A model generated the notes under the pieces. The model saw only the letters and a program-made list of their open reading frames with translations. It ran no database searches and was not told the DNA's origin. Positions 38,790 to 46,872 of a stretch of DNA of 64,000 nucleotides are shown here, one piece after another. The stretch comes from Streptomyces olivoverticillatus (GTDB taxonomy: Bacteria; Actinomycetota; Actinomycetes; Streptomycetales; Streptomycetaceae). Made by a program: the position numbers and the translations under genes. Each line of letters begins with the position of its first letter. Position 1 is the stretch's first letter. Where the stretch lies: the NCBI RefSeq assembly GCF_014203555.1, contig NZ_JACHJH010000002.1, forward strand, positions 92,692 through 156,691, read 5' to 3'.

Positions 38790-38986
38790 GCCCGCCCCCG
38801 CTTGCGGTCGGAGCGCCAGGCGACGTAGACGGCGGCCGGGGTGAGCAGCGTGGCCAGCAACAGCCAGAAGAAGAGGAAGGGCAGGCCGAGCACGGTCGGG
38901 TGGACGCGGTCCACGAGGGGCAGCACGCCCAGGTAGAGCACGTAGGGGGCCAGCAGCCACAACAAGGCGGGACGTTTCTTCAGCAC
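38786..38986 (-). CDS. DUF3311 small membrane protein, symporter partner
   Basis: A 66-residue protein with two membrane segments, matching DUF3311 (LLAPYVLYLGVLPLVDRVHP then GLPFLFFWLLLATLLTPAAV). Its stop overlaps the GTG of the symporter, giving translational coupling. The GTG at 38986 is the most likely start. The pair is probably a two-component transporter. It is divergent from an XRE regulator gene, which could control it. Confidence 0.85.
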   Translation of the reverse strand: MLKKRPALLWLLAPYVLYLGVLPLVDRVHPTVLGLPFLFFWLLLATLLTPAAVYVAWRSDRKRGRA

Positions 38987-39073
38987 GGGGTCGACCCTAG
39001 GTCTTGGCCGACGGTATTTCAGTTGGGCGTACTGTGGAACGGAGGTGGTGGACTCTCCCGATCGGGCGGGGTG

Positions 39074-40279
39074 ATGACGGCGACACTCGGGGACCGGCTG
39101 GGTGAGCTGCGCATGCGGCGGGGCCTGACCCAGGAGGCGCTGGCCGATAAGGCGCGGCTGAGCGTCGACACGGTGCGCAAGCTGGAACAGAACCAGCGGT
39201 TCACCGCGCGGATGAGCACGCTCAACCGGCTGGCCCGCGCCCTGGACATCGAGACGTCCGCGCTGCTCGGGCCGCCCGTGGTCCTGGCCTCGTCCGGTGG
39301 CGCCGAGCCGCCGAGCATTCTGGCCCTGCGGCAGGCGGTGACTCCTCTGTCGGACTTCCCTGGGCTCGTTGCCGAAGAGGATGTTCCGCCTCCGACGGTG
39401 GCCGGTCTGCAGAGCAGCCTCCGCAGCACCGAAAGGATCCGACGCCAGGGCGAGTTGACGAAGATCACGGCGGTGCTGCCGACGCTGCTGTCCGATGCCC
39501 GCGCCGCGGTGCGGCACTTCACCGGCGGCGAACGGGCGGCGTCGTACGCTGTACTCGCCGAGGCGTACCAGGTCGCGGCCACGACCCTGACCGCCTTCGG
39601 CAAAGAGGACGCCGCCTACACCGCGCTGGAGCGGTCCATGGAAGCCGCGGCGAAGTCCGACGACCCGCACTTGGAGGTCATCGGCGTCTCCACCCTCTCC
39701 TGGATCTTCTCCAAGCAGGGCCGGGTCGCCGACGCCGAGCACGTGGCCGTGCACATGGCCGAACGCATTGAGCCCGGTTTCAGGTCGGCCCCGGTGGGCC
39801 TGGCGCTCTGGGGGATCCTGCTGCTGCGCGGTGCGACGGCCGCGGTGCGGCGGGAACGCAACGACGTGGCCGAGGAGTTGCTGTCCCTGGCCTCCGCTGC
39901 CGCGGCCCGTATCGGTGCCGACCGCCTCGATTACGCGACGCCCTTCGGCCCCACGAACGCCGGGGTCGCGATGGTCAACGCCTATGTGGACATGGGCAGG
40001 CCGGACCAGGCCCTCACCCACGCCGCACGCATCCCCGGCCTGGCCTCACTCCCCCCCACCTGGCTCGCCCGTCACCACCTGGACCGCGCAACGGCCTACG
40101 CGGAGATGCACCGCGATCAGGAAGCCACACGGGCGCTGCTCACGGCGGAACGCACAGCTCCGGAATGGATGCGCTATCACGGCTCGTCCCGCCACCTCGT
40201 GGCGGAACTGAGGGGGCGCGAGGCCCGCCGGACGTCTCCCATCAAGGATCTCGCCTTCCGCCTGGAGATCGACGGCTAG
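39074..40279 (+). CDS. XRE-family regulator with TPR-like C-terminus
   Basis: A 401-residue regulator. Residues about 5-60 form a helix-turn-helix (LRMRRGLTQEALADKARLSV then RKLEQNQRF). The remainder is helical, of the type with tetratricopeptide-like repeats found in many streptomycete XRE proteins. GTG 39071 is an alternative start. It diverges from the DUF3311-symporter pair with an 87-bp gap. Its TAG stop lies in the CTAG at which the second MITE copy is inserted. Target genes are not known. Confidence 0.85.
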   Translation: MTATLGDRLGELRMRRGLTQEALADKARLSVDTVRKLEQNQRFTARMSTLNRLARALDIETSALLGPPVVLASSGGAEPPSILALRQAVTPLSDFPGLVAEEDVPPPTVAGLQSSLRSTERIRRQGELTKITAVLPTLLSDARAAVRHFTGGERAASYAVLAEAYQVAATTLTAFGKEDAAYTALERSMEAAAKSDDPHLEVIGVSTLSWIFSKQGRVADAEHVAVHMAERIEPGFRSAPVGLALWGILLLRGATAAVRRERNDVAEELLSLASAAAARIGADRLDYATPFGPTNAGVAMVNAYVDMGRPDQALTHAARIPGLASLPPTWLARHHLDRATAYAEMHRDQEATRALLTAERTAPEWMRYHGSSRHLVAELRGREARRTSPIKDLAFRLEIDG

Positions 40280-40312
40280 GGCGTGTCCGATGGGTCGGCA
40301 CAGGCCCCGCGA

Positions 40313-40342
40313 CTCCCCCAGCTACCGCTGGGAGGTGCCCCC
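40313..40342 (+). repeat. Nested 30-bp palindromic repeat, copy A
   Basis: An imperfect palindrome reading ctcccccagctaccgctg and then ggaggtgccccc. In copy 1 of the MITE the same position holds cgcct instead. Confidence 0.85.
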
Positions 40343-40415
40343 GGCACGGCACCTCGCCGCGTTGTCGCATGACCCGAGTACGCCCAGTACGCGGGTCATG
40401 CTCCGCCTTGCGATG

Positions 40416-40445
40416 CTCCCCCAGCTACCGCTGGGAGGTGCCCCC
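40416..40445 (+). repeat. Nested 30-bp palindromic repeat, copy B
   Basis: Identical to copy A over 30 bases and in the same orientation, 103 bp further on. In MITE copy 1 the position holds caccg. Confidence 0.85.
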
Positions 40446-40573
40446 AGCGCCAGACGCCGCGGGACCCGCACTGACCCATCGGACACGCCCTAGGACACCA
40501 CGTCCCACCGGCGTCGCCGACTCGCACGGCCTGCCCCTGGGCCGTCGCGGCGCCGCGACGCAAGGTGGTCACC

Positions 40574-40864
40574 ATGCAGAACGCCGATCAGCACGGATAC
40601 GACCGGACCGGCACTCAGCGGGAGGCGGAGCTCAGGGCGAGAGTGCGGGAGACGAACGAGCGTAGCCGGAAGGGGCGCGACGGCGCGGGAGCCGGCGCCA
40701 CCACCTCGCACTCACCCGTCGGCTGCGCCGAATGCACCGAGCTGGAAGCCGCCCGGCGGTCGGCCGCGGCGGGAGACGACCATGCCAAGGCCGAGGACGC
40801 GACCATCGCCGTGCGCAGCCACTTCCGCAATGCGCATCTGCTGCCGAAGGAGAACCCGTGGTGA
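40574..40864 (+). CDS. Small hypothetical protein after the MITE
   Basis: A 96-residue hydrophilic protein with no membrane segment. A CAECTELEAARRSAAAGDDH stretch in the middle and a His-containing RSHFRNAHLLP end suggest possible metal binding. Its stop overlaps the GTG of the next ORF (GTGA at 40861-40864). I recognise it only as a streptomycete small protein type found near XRE regulators. Confidence 0.55.
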   Translation: MQNADQHGYDRTGTQREAELRARVRETNERSRKGRDGAGAGATTSHSPVGCAECTELEAARRSAAAGDDHAKAEDATIAVRSHFRNAHLLPKENPW

Positions 40865-41142
40865 CCGCCTACGCCGCCGGGCGGCTCGTCGCGCACTGCA
40901 CGCATCACGCCGGGTGGGCGCACGGCCCCGGTCAGGCCCGCTGCCGGGCCTGCGGGACGATCCGGTTCACTGCGTACGGCGCGCTCAGGCCCACCGGTCT
41001 GCCGGTCGCCATCCCCTCGGGCCCGTTCACCGCGTCGCCGCCAGCACGTCGTCCTCCGCCAGGTGCACCGTACGGCCTTCGGCCGCCGAGGTCTTCGCCG
41101 CCTCCAGGACGCGCAGCGCCGCTGCAGCCTCCCGCGCGGTGA
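40861..41142 (+). CDS. Small Cys/His protein coupled to the preceding ORF
   Basis: A 93-residue ORF whose GTG overlaps the preceding stop. CTHHAGWAHGPGQARCRACG is a likely zinc-binding knuckle and supports the N-terminal half as coding. The last 116 bases overlap the 3' end of the oppositely oriented Gfo/Idh gene, where the peptide becomes Pro/Arg-rich, so the true C-terminus is doubtful (a sequence error or a natural long overlap). Confidence 0.45.
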   Translation: MTAYAAGRLVAHCTHHAGWAHGPGQARCRACGTIRFTAYGALRPTGLPVAIPSGPFTASPPARRPPPGAPYGLRPPRSSPPPGRAAPLQPPAR

Positions 41143-42148
41143 CGGGCGGCCGCCCGCCCGTGCGCAGCGCGGCCTCGATGGCGGCGTAGTAGGCGGGGTA
41201 GTCGCCCGGAAGGGTCGCAACGGGTTCGCCGCCGCCGGTCAGCGGGGACTCTCCCGCGCCCAGGCGCCCCCACGCGGATTCGGGCTCCGCGCCCCACGCT
41301 GTGCCGTTGCCGGGCCGCAAGCCCTCCCGCAGGGCGGCCTCCTGGGGGTCCAGGCCGTACTTCACATAGCCCGCCGTGTCGCCCAGCACCCGGAAGCGCG
41401 GCCCGAGCTGTGCCGCGGTGGCGCTCATCCACAGGTGCGAGCGGACGCCGCCGGCGTGGGTGAGGGCGATGAACGTGTCGTCGTCCGCCTCGGCGCCCCG
41501 GCGCCGTACGTCCGACTCGGCGTAGACGGTGACGGCCGGGCCGAAGAGGGCGAGGGCCTGGTCGACCAGGTGGCTGCCCAGGTCGTAGAGGATGCCGCCG
41601 ATCTCGGCGGGGTCGCCGGACTCGCGCCAGCCGCCCTTGGGGCGCGGCCGCCACCGCTCGAAGCGGGACTCGAAGCGCTGGACCTCGCCGAGCGTGCCGT
41701 CGGCGAGCAGCTTGCGCACGGTGAGGAAGTCGTTGTCCCAGCGGCGGTTCTGGAAGGCGCTCAGCAGCAGGCCGCGGGTGTCGGCGAGCGTGGCCAGGGC
41801 CTGGGCTTCCGCGGCCGTCGCGGCCAGGGGCTTGTCGATGACGACGGGCAGCCCCGCTTCGAGGGCTGCCCGGGCCAGCGGGACGTGGGTGCGGTTGGGG
41901 GAGGCGATGACGATCAGGTCGAGCTCGTCCGCACGGGCGAAGAGGGCGTCGGGGGTGTCGACGGTGCGCACGCCGGGGTGTTCGGCGGCGGCCTGCCGCT
42001 GCCGCTCGGCGTTGCCGGTGACGACCGTGTCGAGGACGAGGCCGTCGGTGGCGGCGATCAGGGGCGCGTGGAAGACGGAGCCCGCGAGGCCGTAGCCGAC
42101 GAGGCCCACGCGGAGGGGCGGGCGGGGGGTGCCGAAGACATCGTCCAT
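41027..42148 (-). CDS. Gfo/Idh/MocA family NAD(P)-dependent oxidoreductase
   Basis: A 373-residue sugar or inositol dehydrogenase-like enzyme. VGLVGYGLAGSVFHAPLI is the Rossmann dinucleotide loop, VVIDKPLAATAAEAQAL carries the conserved EKP-like Lys (DKP here), and GGILYDLGSHLVDQAL holds the catalytic region with Asp and His. The substrate is unknown. It is divergent from a ROK regulator, 48 bp away, with a perfect inverted repeat between the two starts. Regulation of this gene by that protein is likely. Confidence 0.9.
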   Translation of the reverse strand: MDDVFGTPRPPLRVGLVGYGLAGSVFHAPLIAATDGLVLDTVVTGNAERQRQAAAEHPGVRTVDTPDALFARADELDLIVIASPNRTHVPLARAALEAGLPVVIDKPLAATAAEAQALATLADTRGLLLSAFQNRRWDNDFLTVRKLLADGTLGEVQRFESRFERWRPRPKGGWRESGDPAEIGGILYDLGSHLVDQALALFGPAVTVYAESDVRRRGAEADDDTFIALTHAGGVRSHLWMSATAAQLGPRFRVLGDTAGYVKYGLDPQEAALREGLRPGNGTAWGAEPESAWGRLGAGESPLTGGGEPVATLPGDYPAYYAAIEAALRTGGRPPVTAREAAAALRVLEAAKTSAAEGRTVHLAEDDVLAATR

Positions 42149-42161
42149 GCCCTCCACTTTG

Positions 42162-42174
42162 GCAACAGTGTTGC
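42162..42174. promoter_or_regulatory. Inverted repeat in the ROK/Gfo-Idh divergent promoter
   Basis: GCAACAGTGTTGC is a perfect 6-1-6 palindrome, 14 bp from the oxidoreductase start and 23 bp from the ROK start. AACA-n-TGTT half-sites are common for ROK/NagC-type repressors. It is a candidate operator for the adjacent ROK regulator. Confidence 0.6.
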
Positions 42175-42196
42175 GGAAGCGCAAGCGGAGGGGAGA

Positions 42197-43426
42197 ATGG
42201 GGCCTGTGAGAGACCGCGTGACGACCGACCCCGCCACCGACGAGGCGCGCACCACCGACGAGGCGCAGCCGGAGAATGCCTCTGCCGCTCCCCGCCTCCA
42301 CCTTGGCGCCAACCTCGCCGCTCTGCGCGGCCACAACTCCGCCGTCGTCCTCGGCCTGCTGCGCGACGCGGGGGAGCGCGGCGCCAGCCGGACGGAGCTC
42401 GCCGCACGCACGGGGCTCACCCCGCAGGCCGTCAGCAAGATCACCGCACGGCTGCGGGCCGCCGGCCTGGCCGCCGAGGCGGGACGCCGCGCATCCACCG
42501 GCGGCAAACCGGCGGCCGTGCTGCGCCTGGTCCCCACCGCGGCCCACGCCGTCGGCCTCCACCTCGACCGTGACGCGCTGACGGTCACCCTCGTCGACCT
42601 GACCGGTGCCGCCGTCGCCACCCGTACGGCCCCGCTCGCCTTCGGCGCGGGCGAGCGGGCGGTGCTGGACGCGGTGACGGCCGAGGTGGCGGCGCTGCTG
42701 TCGCAGGCGGGTGCCGCGGGGGCGCCCGGTGCCGTCCTCGGCGTCGGCGTCGCCGCCCCCGGCCCGCTCGACCACACGGCCGGCGTCCTGCACCGCGTCA
42801 CCGGCTTCCCCCAGTGGGACGGCTTCCCGCTGTGCGAGGCGCTCGGCGCCCGGCTCGGGCTGCCGGTCGTGCTCGACAAGGACACCAACGCCGCCGCGCT
42901 CGGCCTCGTGCTGCGCGGCGGGGCGTTCCGGGGCGGCTCCTTCGCCTACCTCCACCTCGGCACCGGCCTCGGCGCCGGGCTCGTCCTCGGCGGCGCCGTG
43001 CACCGGGGGGCCAGGACGGGGGCGGGCGAGTTCGGGCATCAGGTGCTCCAGCTCGACGGCCCGCCGTGCCCCTGCGGCGACCGCGGCTGCCTGGAGGTGC
43101 TGTGCCTGGGCGCGGTCGCCGACGGGGACACCGCGCGGGCCGCGCGCCTGCTCGGCATCGGCGCCGCCAACCTCGTACGGCTGCTGGACATCGATCTCGT
43201 GCTGCTCGGCGGGCGGACCGTCCTCGCCGCCCCCGAGCCGTACGCCGAGGGGGTGCGGGCCGTGCTCGCCGGTGCCGCGCCGGTGGCCGTCGCACCCGGC
43301 GGCGGGGGCACGGTGGTCGAGGGCGCGGCCGAACTGGTGCTCGCCCCGCTCTTCGGACGAGCCGGGTTCATCACCTGTCCGGACCAGCCGACCGGAACGA
43401 CAATCGGCTCATCGGGCGGGATCTGA
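42197..43426 (+). CDS. ROK-family transcriptional regulator
   Basis: A 409-residue repressor. An N-terminal winged helix-turn-helix (residues about 45-100; TELAARTGLTPQAVSKITARL) is followed by a ROK sugar-kinase-like domain. VGVAAPGPLD and DKDTNAAALGL are the sugar/ATP region, and the CPCGDRGCLE motif holds the zinc Cys ligands. ATG 42197 sits close to GGAGGGG; GTG 42206 is an alternative. It is divergent from the Gfo/Idh gene and probably controls it in response to a sugar. Confidence 0.9.
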   Translation: MGPVRDRVTTDPATDEARTTDEAQPENASAAPRLHLGANLAALRGHNSAVVLGLLRDAGERGASRTELAARTGLTPQAVSKITARLRAAGLAAEAGRRASTGGKPAAVLRLVPTAAHAVGLHLDRDALTVTLVDLTGAAVATRTAPLAFGAGERAVLDAVTAEVAALLSQAGAAGAPGAVLGVGVAAPGPLDHTAGVLHRVTGFPQWDGFPLCEALGARLGLPVVLDKDTNAAALGLVLRGGAFRGGSFAYLHLGTGLGAGLVLGGAVHRGARTGAGEFGHQVLQLDGPPCPCGDRGCLEVLCLGAVADGDTARAARLLGIGAANLVRLLDIDLVLLGGRTVLAAPEPYAEGVRAVLAGAAPVAVAPGGGGTVVEGAAELVLAPLFGRAGFITCPDQPTGTTIGSSGGI

Positions 43427-43525
43427 CGGCCAGTCGGGCGTACGGGCCCGCGTGACGCTCGCCTCGGCCGCCGCGTGCGGGGATGTCTCCGGCGAACCGG
43501 AGTCCCCGCCCGCAAAGGTGCCGCG

Positions 43526-44311
43526 ATGTCCCCGACCTGTTTTCCAGGGCCCGTCCGGCGGACCCTCTTCCTCGCCGCGGCCGCGTGCACCCTCGCGGCC
43601 GCCCCCGTGCCGCGCGCCCCCGCGCCCGCCTCCGCCCTCGCCCGCACCCAGCCGCCGCACTGCGGCGACGCGCACAGCGCCGACTTCCCGATCGCCTCGC
43701 GGCTGAGCGGCGGCCCGGGTGCGTACGAGCGCGGGGGCGCGCCCGCGGCGTGGCAGCTGGAGCTGCGCAACGGGACGGAGGCGGAGTGCCGCGCGGTCCA
43801 CCCGGTCGCCGTCCTGGCCGACAGCGGCCGAGCGCTCCAACCCGGCCAGATCCACCTGGACTTCTACGACTCCGGCGCCTCCCGCTGGCGGCCCGTGAGC
43901 TTCGAGCGGACGGAGGAGGCGGAGAACGTCGGCGTGCTCGACGGGCGGGCGCCCGACTTCCCGGGCTTCGTGGTGCCCGCGCACGGGACGGTGGTGGTGC
44001 CGCTGCGGCTGGCGTTCGGCGGCGATGCGCCCGAGGGGGCGGTGACCGCCAACGTCACCGCGGTGCAGCGGCGGGGCGCGGACGGGGCGTGGGTGGGGGA
44101 GTCCGACGACTACGCCTTCGCGGTGGGGGGCCGGCCCGGCACGGTGCCGTCGGCCGCGCCCAGCGCCTCGCCCGCCGAAGGGGCCGGCCGGCCGGGCGCG
44201 CTGGCCGATACGGGGGATACCCAGCCACTGTTCGGGATCGGGACCGCGGCGTGCGCGCTGCTGGTGGCGGGTGCGGCGCTCGTCGCGGGGGCGCGGCGAC
44301 TGAGGCGCTGA
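43526..44311 (+). CDS. Cell-surface protein with LADTG sortase signal
   Basis: A 261-residue exported protein. A signal peptide spans about residues 10-35 with an APA region after it. The body is a soluble domain of beta type with Cys near residues 46 and 93. The C-terminus has LADTG, a membrane segment and the basic end GARRLRR. This is the sortase sorting signal, and LAxTG is recognised by class E sortases in streptomycetes. The protein should be anchored to peptidoglycan. Function unknown. Confidence 0.8.
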   Translation: MSPTCFPGPVRRTLFLAAAACTLAAAPVPRAPAPASALARTQPPHCGDAHSADFPIASRLSGGPGAYERGGAPAAWQLELRNGTEAECRAVHPVAVLADSGRALQPGQIHLDFYDSGASRWRPVSFERTEEAENVGVLDGRAPDFPGFVVPAHGTVVVPLRLAFGGDAPEGAVTANVTAVQRRGADGAWVGESDDYAFAVGGRPGTVPSAAPSASPAEGAGRPGALADTGDTQPLFGIGTAACALLVAGAALVAGARRLRR

Positions 44312-44450
44312 GCGGGAGCTGGCCGGGCTGGAAGATCAATTTCCAGGGCTGATTAGGCTGGACGGTGTCGGGACGGCGCACGAGCGGCGGCGTCCCGGCG
44401 TTCCGTCCCCACGGGCCCAGCGATGGGCGAAGCACGGCAGGAGTCCCACT

Positions 44451-45230
44451 GTGGCAGAGCGCAAGCCGATCGAATCCTGGCTCACCGACATGGACGGTGT
44501 GCTCATGCACGAGGGAATCCCCGTCCCCGGGGCCGACGCCTTCATCAAGCGGCTGCGCGAGTCCGGCAGGCCGTTCCTGGTGCTGACCAACAACTCCATC
44601 TACACCCCGCGCGACCTGCACGCCCGCCTCGCCCGCATCGGGCTCGACGTGCCGGTGGCCAACATCTGGACCTCCGCCCTGGCCACCGCCCAGTTCCTGG
44701 ACGACCAGCGGCCCGGCGGCACCGCCTACGTCATCGGCGAGGCCGGGCTGACCACCGCGCTGCACGACATCGGCTACGTCCTCACCGACGTCGAACCCGA
44801 CTACGTCGTCCTCGGCGAGACCCGCACCTACAGCTTCGAGGCGCTCACCAAGGCCATCCGGCTGATCAACGCGGGCGCCCGGTTCATCGCCACCAACCCC
44901 GACGAGACCGGCCCCTCCGCCGAAGGCGCGCTGCCCGCCACCGGCTCCGTCGCCGCGCTGATCACCAAGGCGACCGGCCGCGAGCCCTACTTCGTCGGCA
45001 AGCCCAACCCGCTGATGATGCGGGCCGGGCTCAACGCGATCGGCGCCCACTCCGAGACCAGCGCGATGATCGGCGACCGGATGGACACCGACGTGCTGGC
45101 CGGGCTGGAGGCCGGAATGGAGACCTTCCTGGTGCTCACCGGGCTGACCCGGCCCGAGGAGATCGAGCGCTACCCCTTCCGCCCCTCGCGCGTCGTCGAC
45201 TCGATCGCCGACCTGACCGAGCTCATCTGA
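44451..45230 (+). CDS. HAD-IIA family hydrolase (NagD-like)
   Basis: A 259-residue phosphatase of the HAD superfamily, subfamily IIA. WLTDMDGVLMHEGIPVPGA is motif I with the nucleophile Asp; FLVLTNNSIYTPRDL is motif II; KPNPLMMRAGL and MIGDRMDTDV are motifs III and IV. The C2-type cap between motifs II and III is typical of NagD/pyridoxal-phosphatase-like enzymes. The GTG start is followed by a standard N-terminus. It is transcribed alone and ends with a tandem duplication of the stop region and a strong hairpin. Confidence 0.9.
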   Translation: MAERKPIESWLTDMDGVLMHEGIPVPGADAFIKRLRESGRPFLVLTNNSIYTPRDLHARLARIGLDVPVANIWTSALATAQFLDDQRPGGTAYVIGEAGLTTALHDIGYVLTDVEPDYVVLGETRTYSFEALTKAIRLINAGARFIATNPDETGPSAEGALPATGSVAALITKATGREPYFVGKPNPLMMRAGLNAIGAHSETSAMIGDRMDTDVLAGLEAGMETFLVLTGLTRPEEIERYPFRPSRVVDSIADLTELI

Positions 45231-45245
45231 CCGAGCTCATCTGAC

Positions 45246-45297
45246 AGAGCGCCTCTTCGGGCCGACCCGAACCGACTCGGCCCGAAAGAGGCGCTCT
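45246..45297 (+). terminator. Long hairpin after the HAD gene
   Basis: Arms 45246-45265 and 45277-45297 pair over 20 bp with a single-base bulge and an 11-nt loop, 16 bp after the stop codon, followed by CTGGTCTTTCTGG. A 14-bp tandem repeat (45213-45226 and 45227-45240) covers the stop region just upstream. Confidence 0.8.
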
Positions 45298-45425
45298 CTG
45301 GTCTTTCTGGTCCCATCCCGTGACCCGATCCGGGCCAGCCGCGCACCGAACGGAGCAAATCGGCTACGGAGCGGATGCGTCCCCACTGCCGGGCGGTGAA
45401 TCTCTGGAGTACCAGGAGGTTCACC

Positions 45426-46046
45426 ATGGATTCTGTCCGCTTCGCCCTCTGCGCCGCCGTGGCGGCCGTCGCCGTCTGCGCGGGCCCCGCGCACGCGAGC
45501 GACGGCCCCGCCACCATGTCCGGAACGATCGAACTCACCCCCGTCACCAGCCGCCCCGGCGCCGAGGTCCAGCTCCGGGTCTCGGGCTGCCGCAGCGAAC
45601 GGGCGACGGCCACGTCCGAGGCGTTCGTCTCCGACGCCCGCCTCGCCAAGGACTCCGCCGGGCTGTTCGCCGAGGCCACCATCCGCAAGACCGTGGGCGC
45701 GGGCACCTACCCGGTCGTCGTCAACTGCGACGGCTACAACGCCACCGCCCTGGGCCGGCTGACCGTCGTCACCGACGGCCGCGAACTCCCCGAGACCCAG
45801 CCCGCGACGGACGTGCGCGACGCCCGCCCCGCCCGTGGCGAACACCGGCAAGCCGCCACCCCCGTCGCACCCGTCCCGGCGGGCGGCGGCGGCACCGCGC
45901 ACGCGGCCGCCGCGGAGGCGCCCGGCACCCCCGGCCTCGTCCTCGCGGGCACCACGGCCGCCATCGCCGGCGGGCTGATCTGGTACCGCCGCCGCACCAA
46001 CGCGGAGCTGAAGGCCGAGCAGAACGCCGAACAGCCGGAGAGCTGA
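45426..46046 (+). CDS. Secreted membrane-anchored protein upstream of sortase
   Basis: A 206-residue exported protein with a signal peptide (residues 1-25, cleavage near AHAS), two Cys near residues 51 and 97 and a low-complexity Ala/Pro tail. A C-terminal membrane segment (GLVLAGTTAAIAGGLIWYRRR) is followed by an acidic end. It lacks an LPxTG-type motif, so it is membrane-anchored rather than sorted. The gene precedes the class F sortase by 18 bp, an arrangement I have seen elsewhere in streptomycetes. Confidence 0.75.
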   Translation: MDSVRFALCAAVAAVAVCAGPAHASDGPATMSGTIELTPVTSRPGAEVQLRVSGCRSERATATSEAFVSDARLAKDSAGLFAEATIRKTVGAGTYPVVVNCDGYNATALGRLTVVTDGRELPETQPATDVRDARPARGEHRQAATPVAPVPAGGGGTAHAAAAEAPGTPGLVLAGTTAAIAGGLIWYRRRTNAELKAEQNAEQPES

Positions 46047-46064
46047 GGGAGGCGGCCCGGCGCC

Positions 46065-46733
46065 ATGTCCGATGACGACCGACCGAGCGGTGCCAGCCGC
46101 CTCCTGACCGTGCTGGCCTGGACCGCGCTGCTGTCGGCCCTGTGGCTGTGGGGCCGGCACATCACCGAAGGCCCGATAGCCGGCTCTCCGGCGGCCGGGG
46201 GAGTCACCGCCGCGAGCCTGTCGGGCCAGGCGCTGCCCCCCGCCCACCCGCCGCTGCCCGAGGCCGGCCCCCGCACCCTCGCCATCAAGGCGATGCGCCT
46301 GCGCGCCCCCATCGAGGACCGCGGCCTGAACGCCGCGGGCGCCGTCGACCCGCCGCCCTACGACCGCCCCGGCGCGGTCGCCTGGTACCGCGGCGGCCCC
46401 CCGCCCGGCACCCGGGGCGCGGCCGTCCTCGTCGGGCACGTGGACACCGACCGCTCACGCGCCGTCTTCTACGGCCTCAGCAGCATCAAGCCCGGCCAGA
46501 CCGTCAGCGTCGCGCGCTCCGACGGCTCCGTCGCCGAGTTCACGGTCGAGGACGTCGCCGTCTTCACCAAGGACCGCTTCGACGCCCGCAAGGTCTACGG
46601 GCCGCGCGACGGCCACCGCGCCGAGCTGCGCCTGATCACCTGCGGCGGCGAGTACGACCGCGCCCGGCGCTCGTACAACGCCAACGTGGTCGTCTCCGCC
46701 TACCTCACCGGCTCCCGGACCGGACCGGTCTAG
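46065..46733 (+). CDS. Class F sortase
   Basis: A 222-residue membrane-bound transpeptidase. The N-terminal segment (about 12-30) anchors it; VGHVDTDRS has the catalytic His, LRLITCGGEYDRARRSYNANVVV holds the Cys (TLxTC type) and the Arg. This fits the actinobacterial class F rather than class E sortases. Substrates are unknown. It follows the secreted protein gene in one operon, and a LADTG protein lies 1.8 kb upstream. Confidence 0.88.
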   Translation: MSDDDRPSGASRLLTVLAWTALLSALWLWGRHITEGPIAGSPAAGGVTAASLSGQALPPAHPPLPEAGPRTLAIKAMRLRAPIEDRGLNAAGAVDPPPYDRPGAVAWYRGGPPPGTRGAAVLVGHVDTDRSRAVFYGLSSIKPGQTVSVARSDGSVAEFTVEDVAVFTKDRFDARKVYGPRDGHRAELRLITCGGEYDRARRSYNANVVVSAYLTGSRTGPV

Positions 46734-46872
46734 GGCGCCTCCGGCGCATCGGTCGCCCAACAGGGCGACGCCACACGTGTCGTGGCATGACGGCCCCCGG
46801 CCGTGGGCACGTCTGTGCCAGCATTGAGACGGCAACTCCCAGCCCAGAGGCAGTACACCCAAGGGGGAGTGG

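Larger units (their letters stand above)
40276..40493. mobile_element. MITE-like repeat, copy 2 (218 bp, with nested repeats)
   Basis: The same element as at 24390-24555, with the CTAG boundaries and inverted ends conserved (one difference in the left end). The left CTAG carries the TAG stop codon of the XRE gene (40277-40279). The internal hairpin (GCATGACCCG at 40367-40376 with CGGGTCATGC at 40392-40401) is perfect here. It is 52 bp longer than copy 1 because two copies of a 30-bp repeat (40313-40342 and 40416-40445) have each replaced about five bases. Confidence 0.85.
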
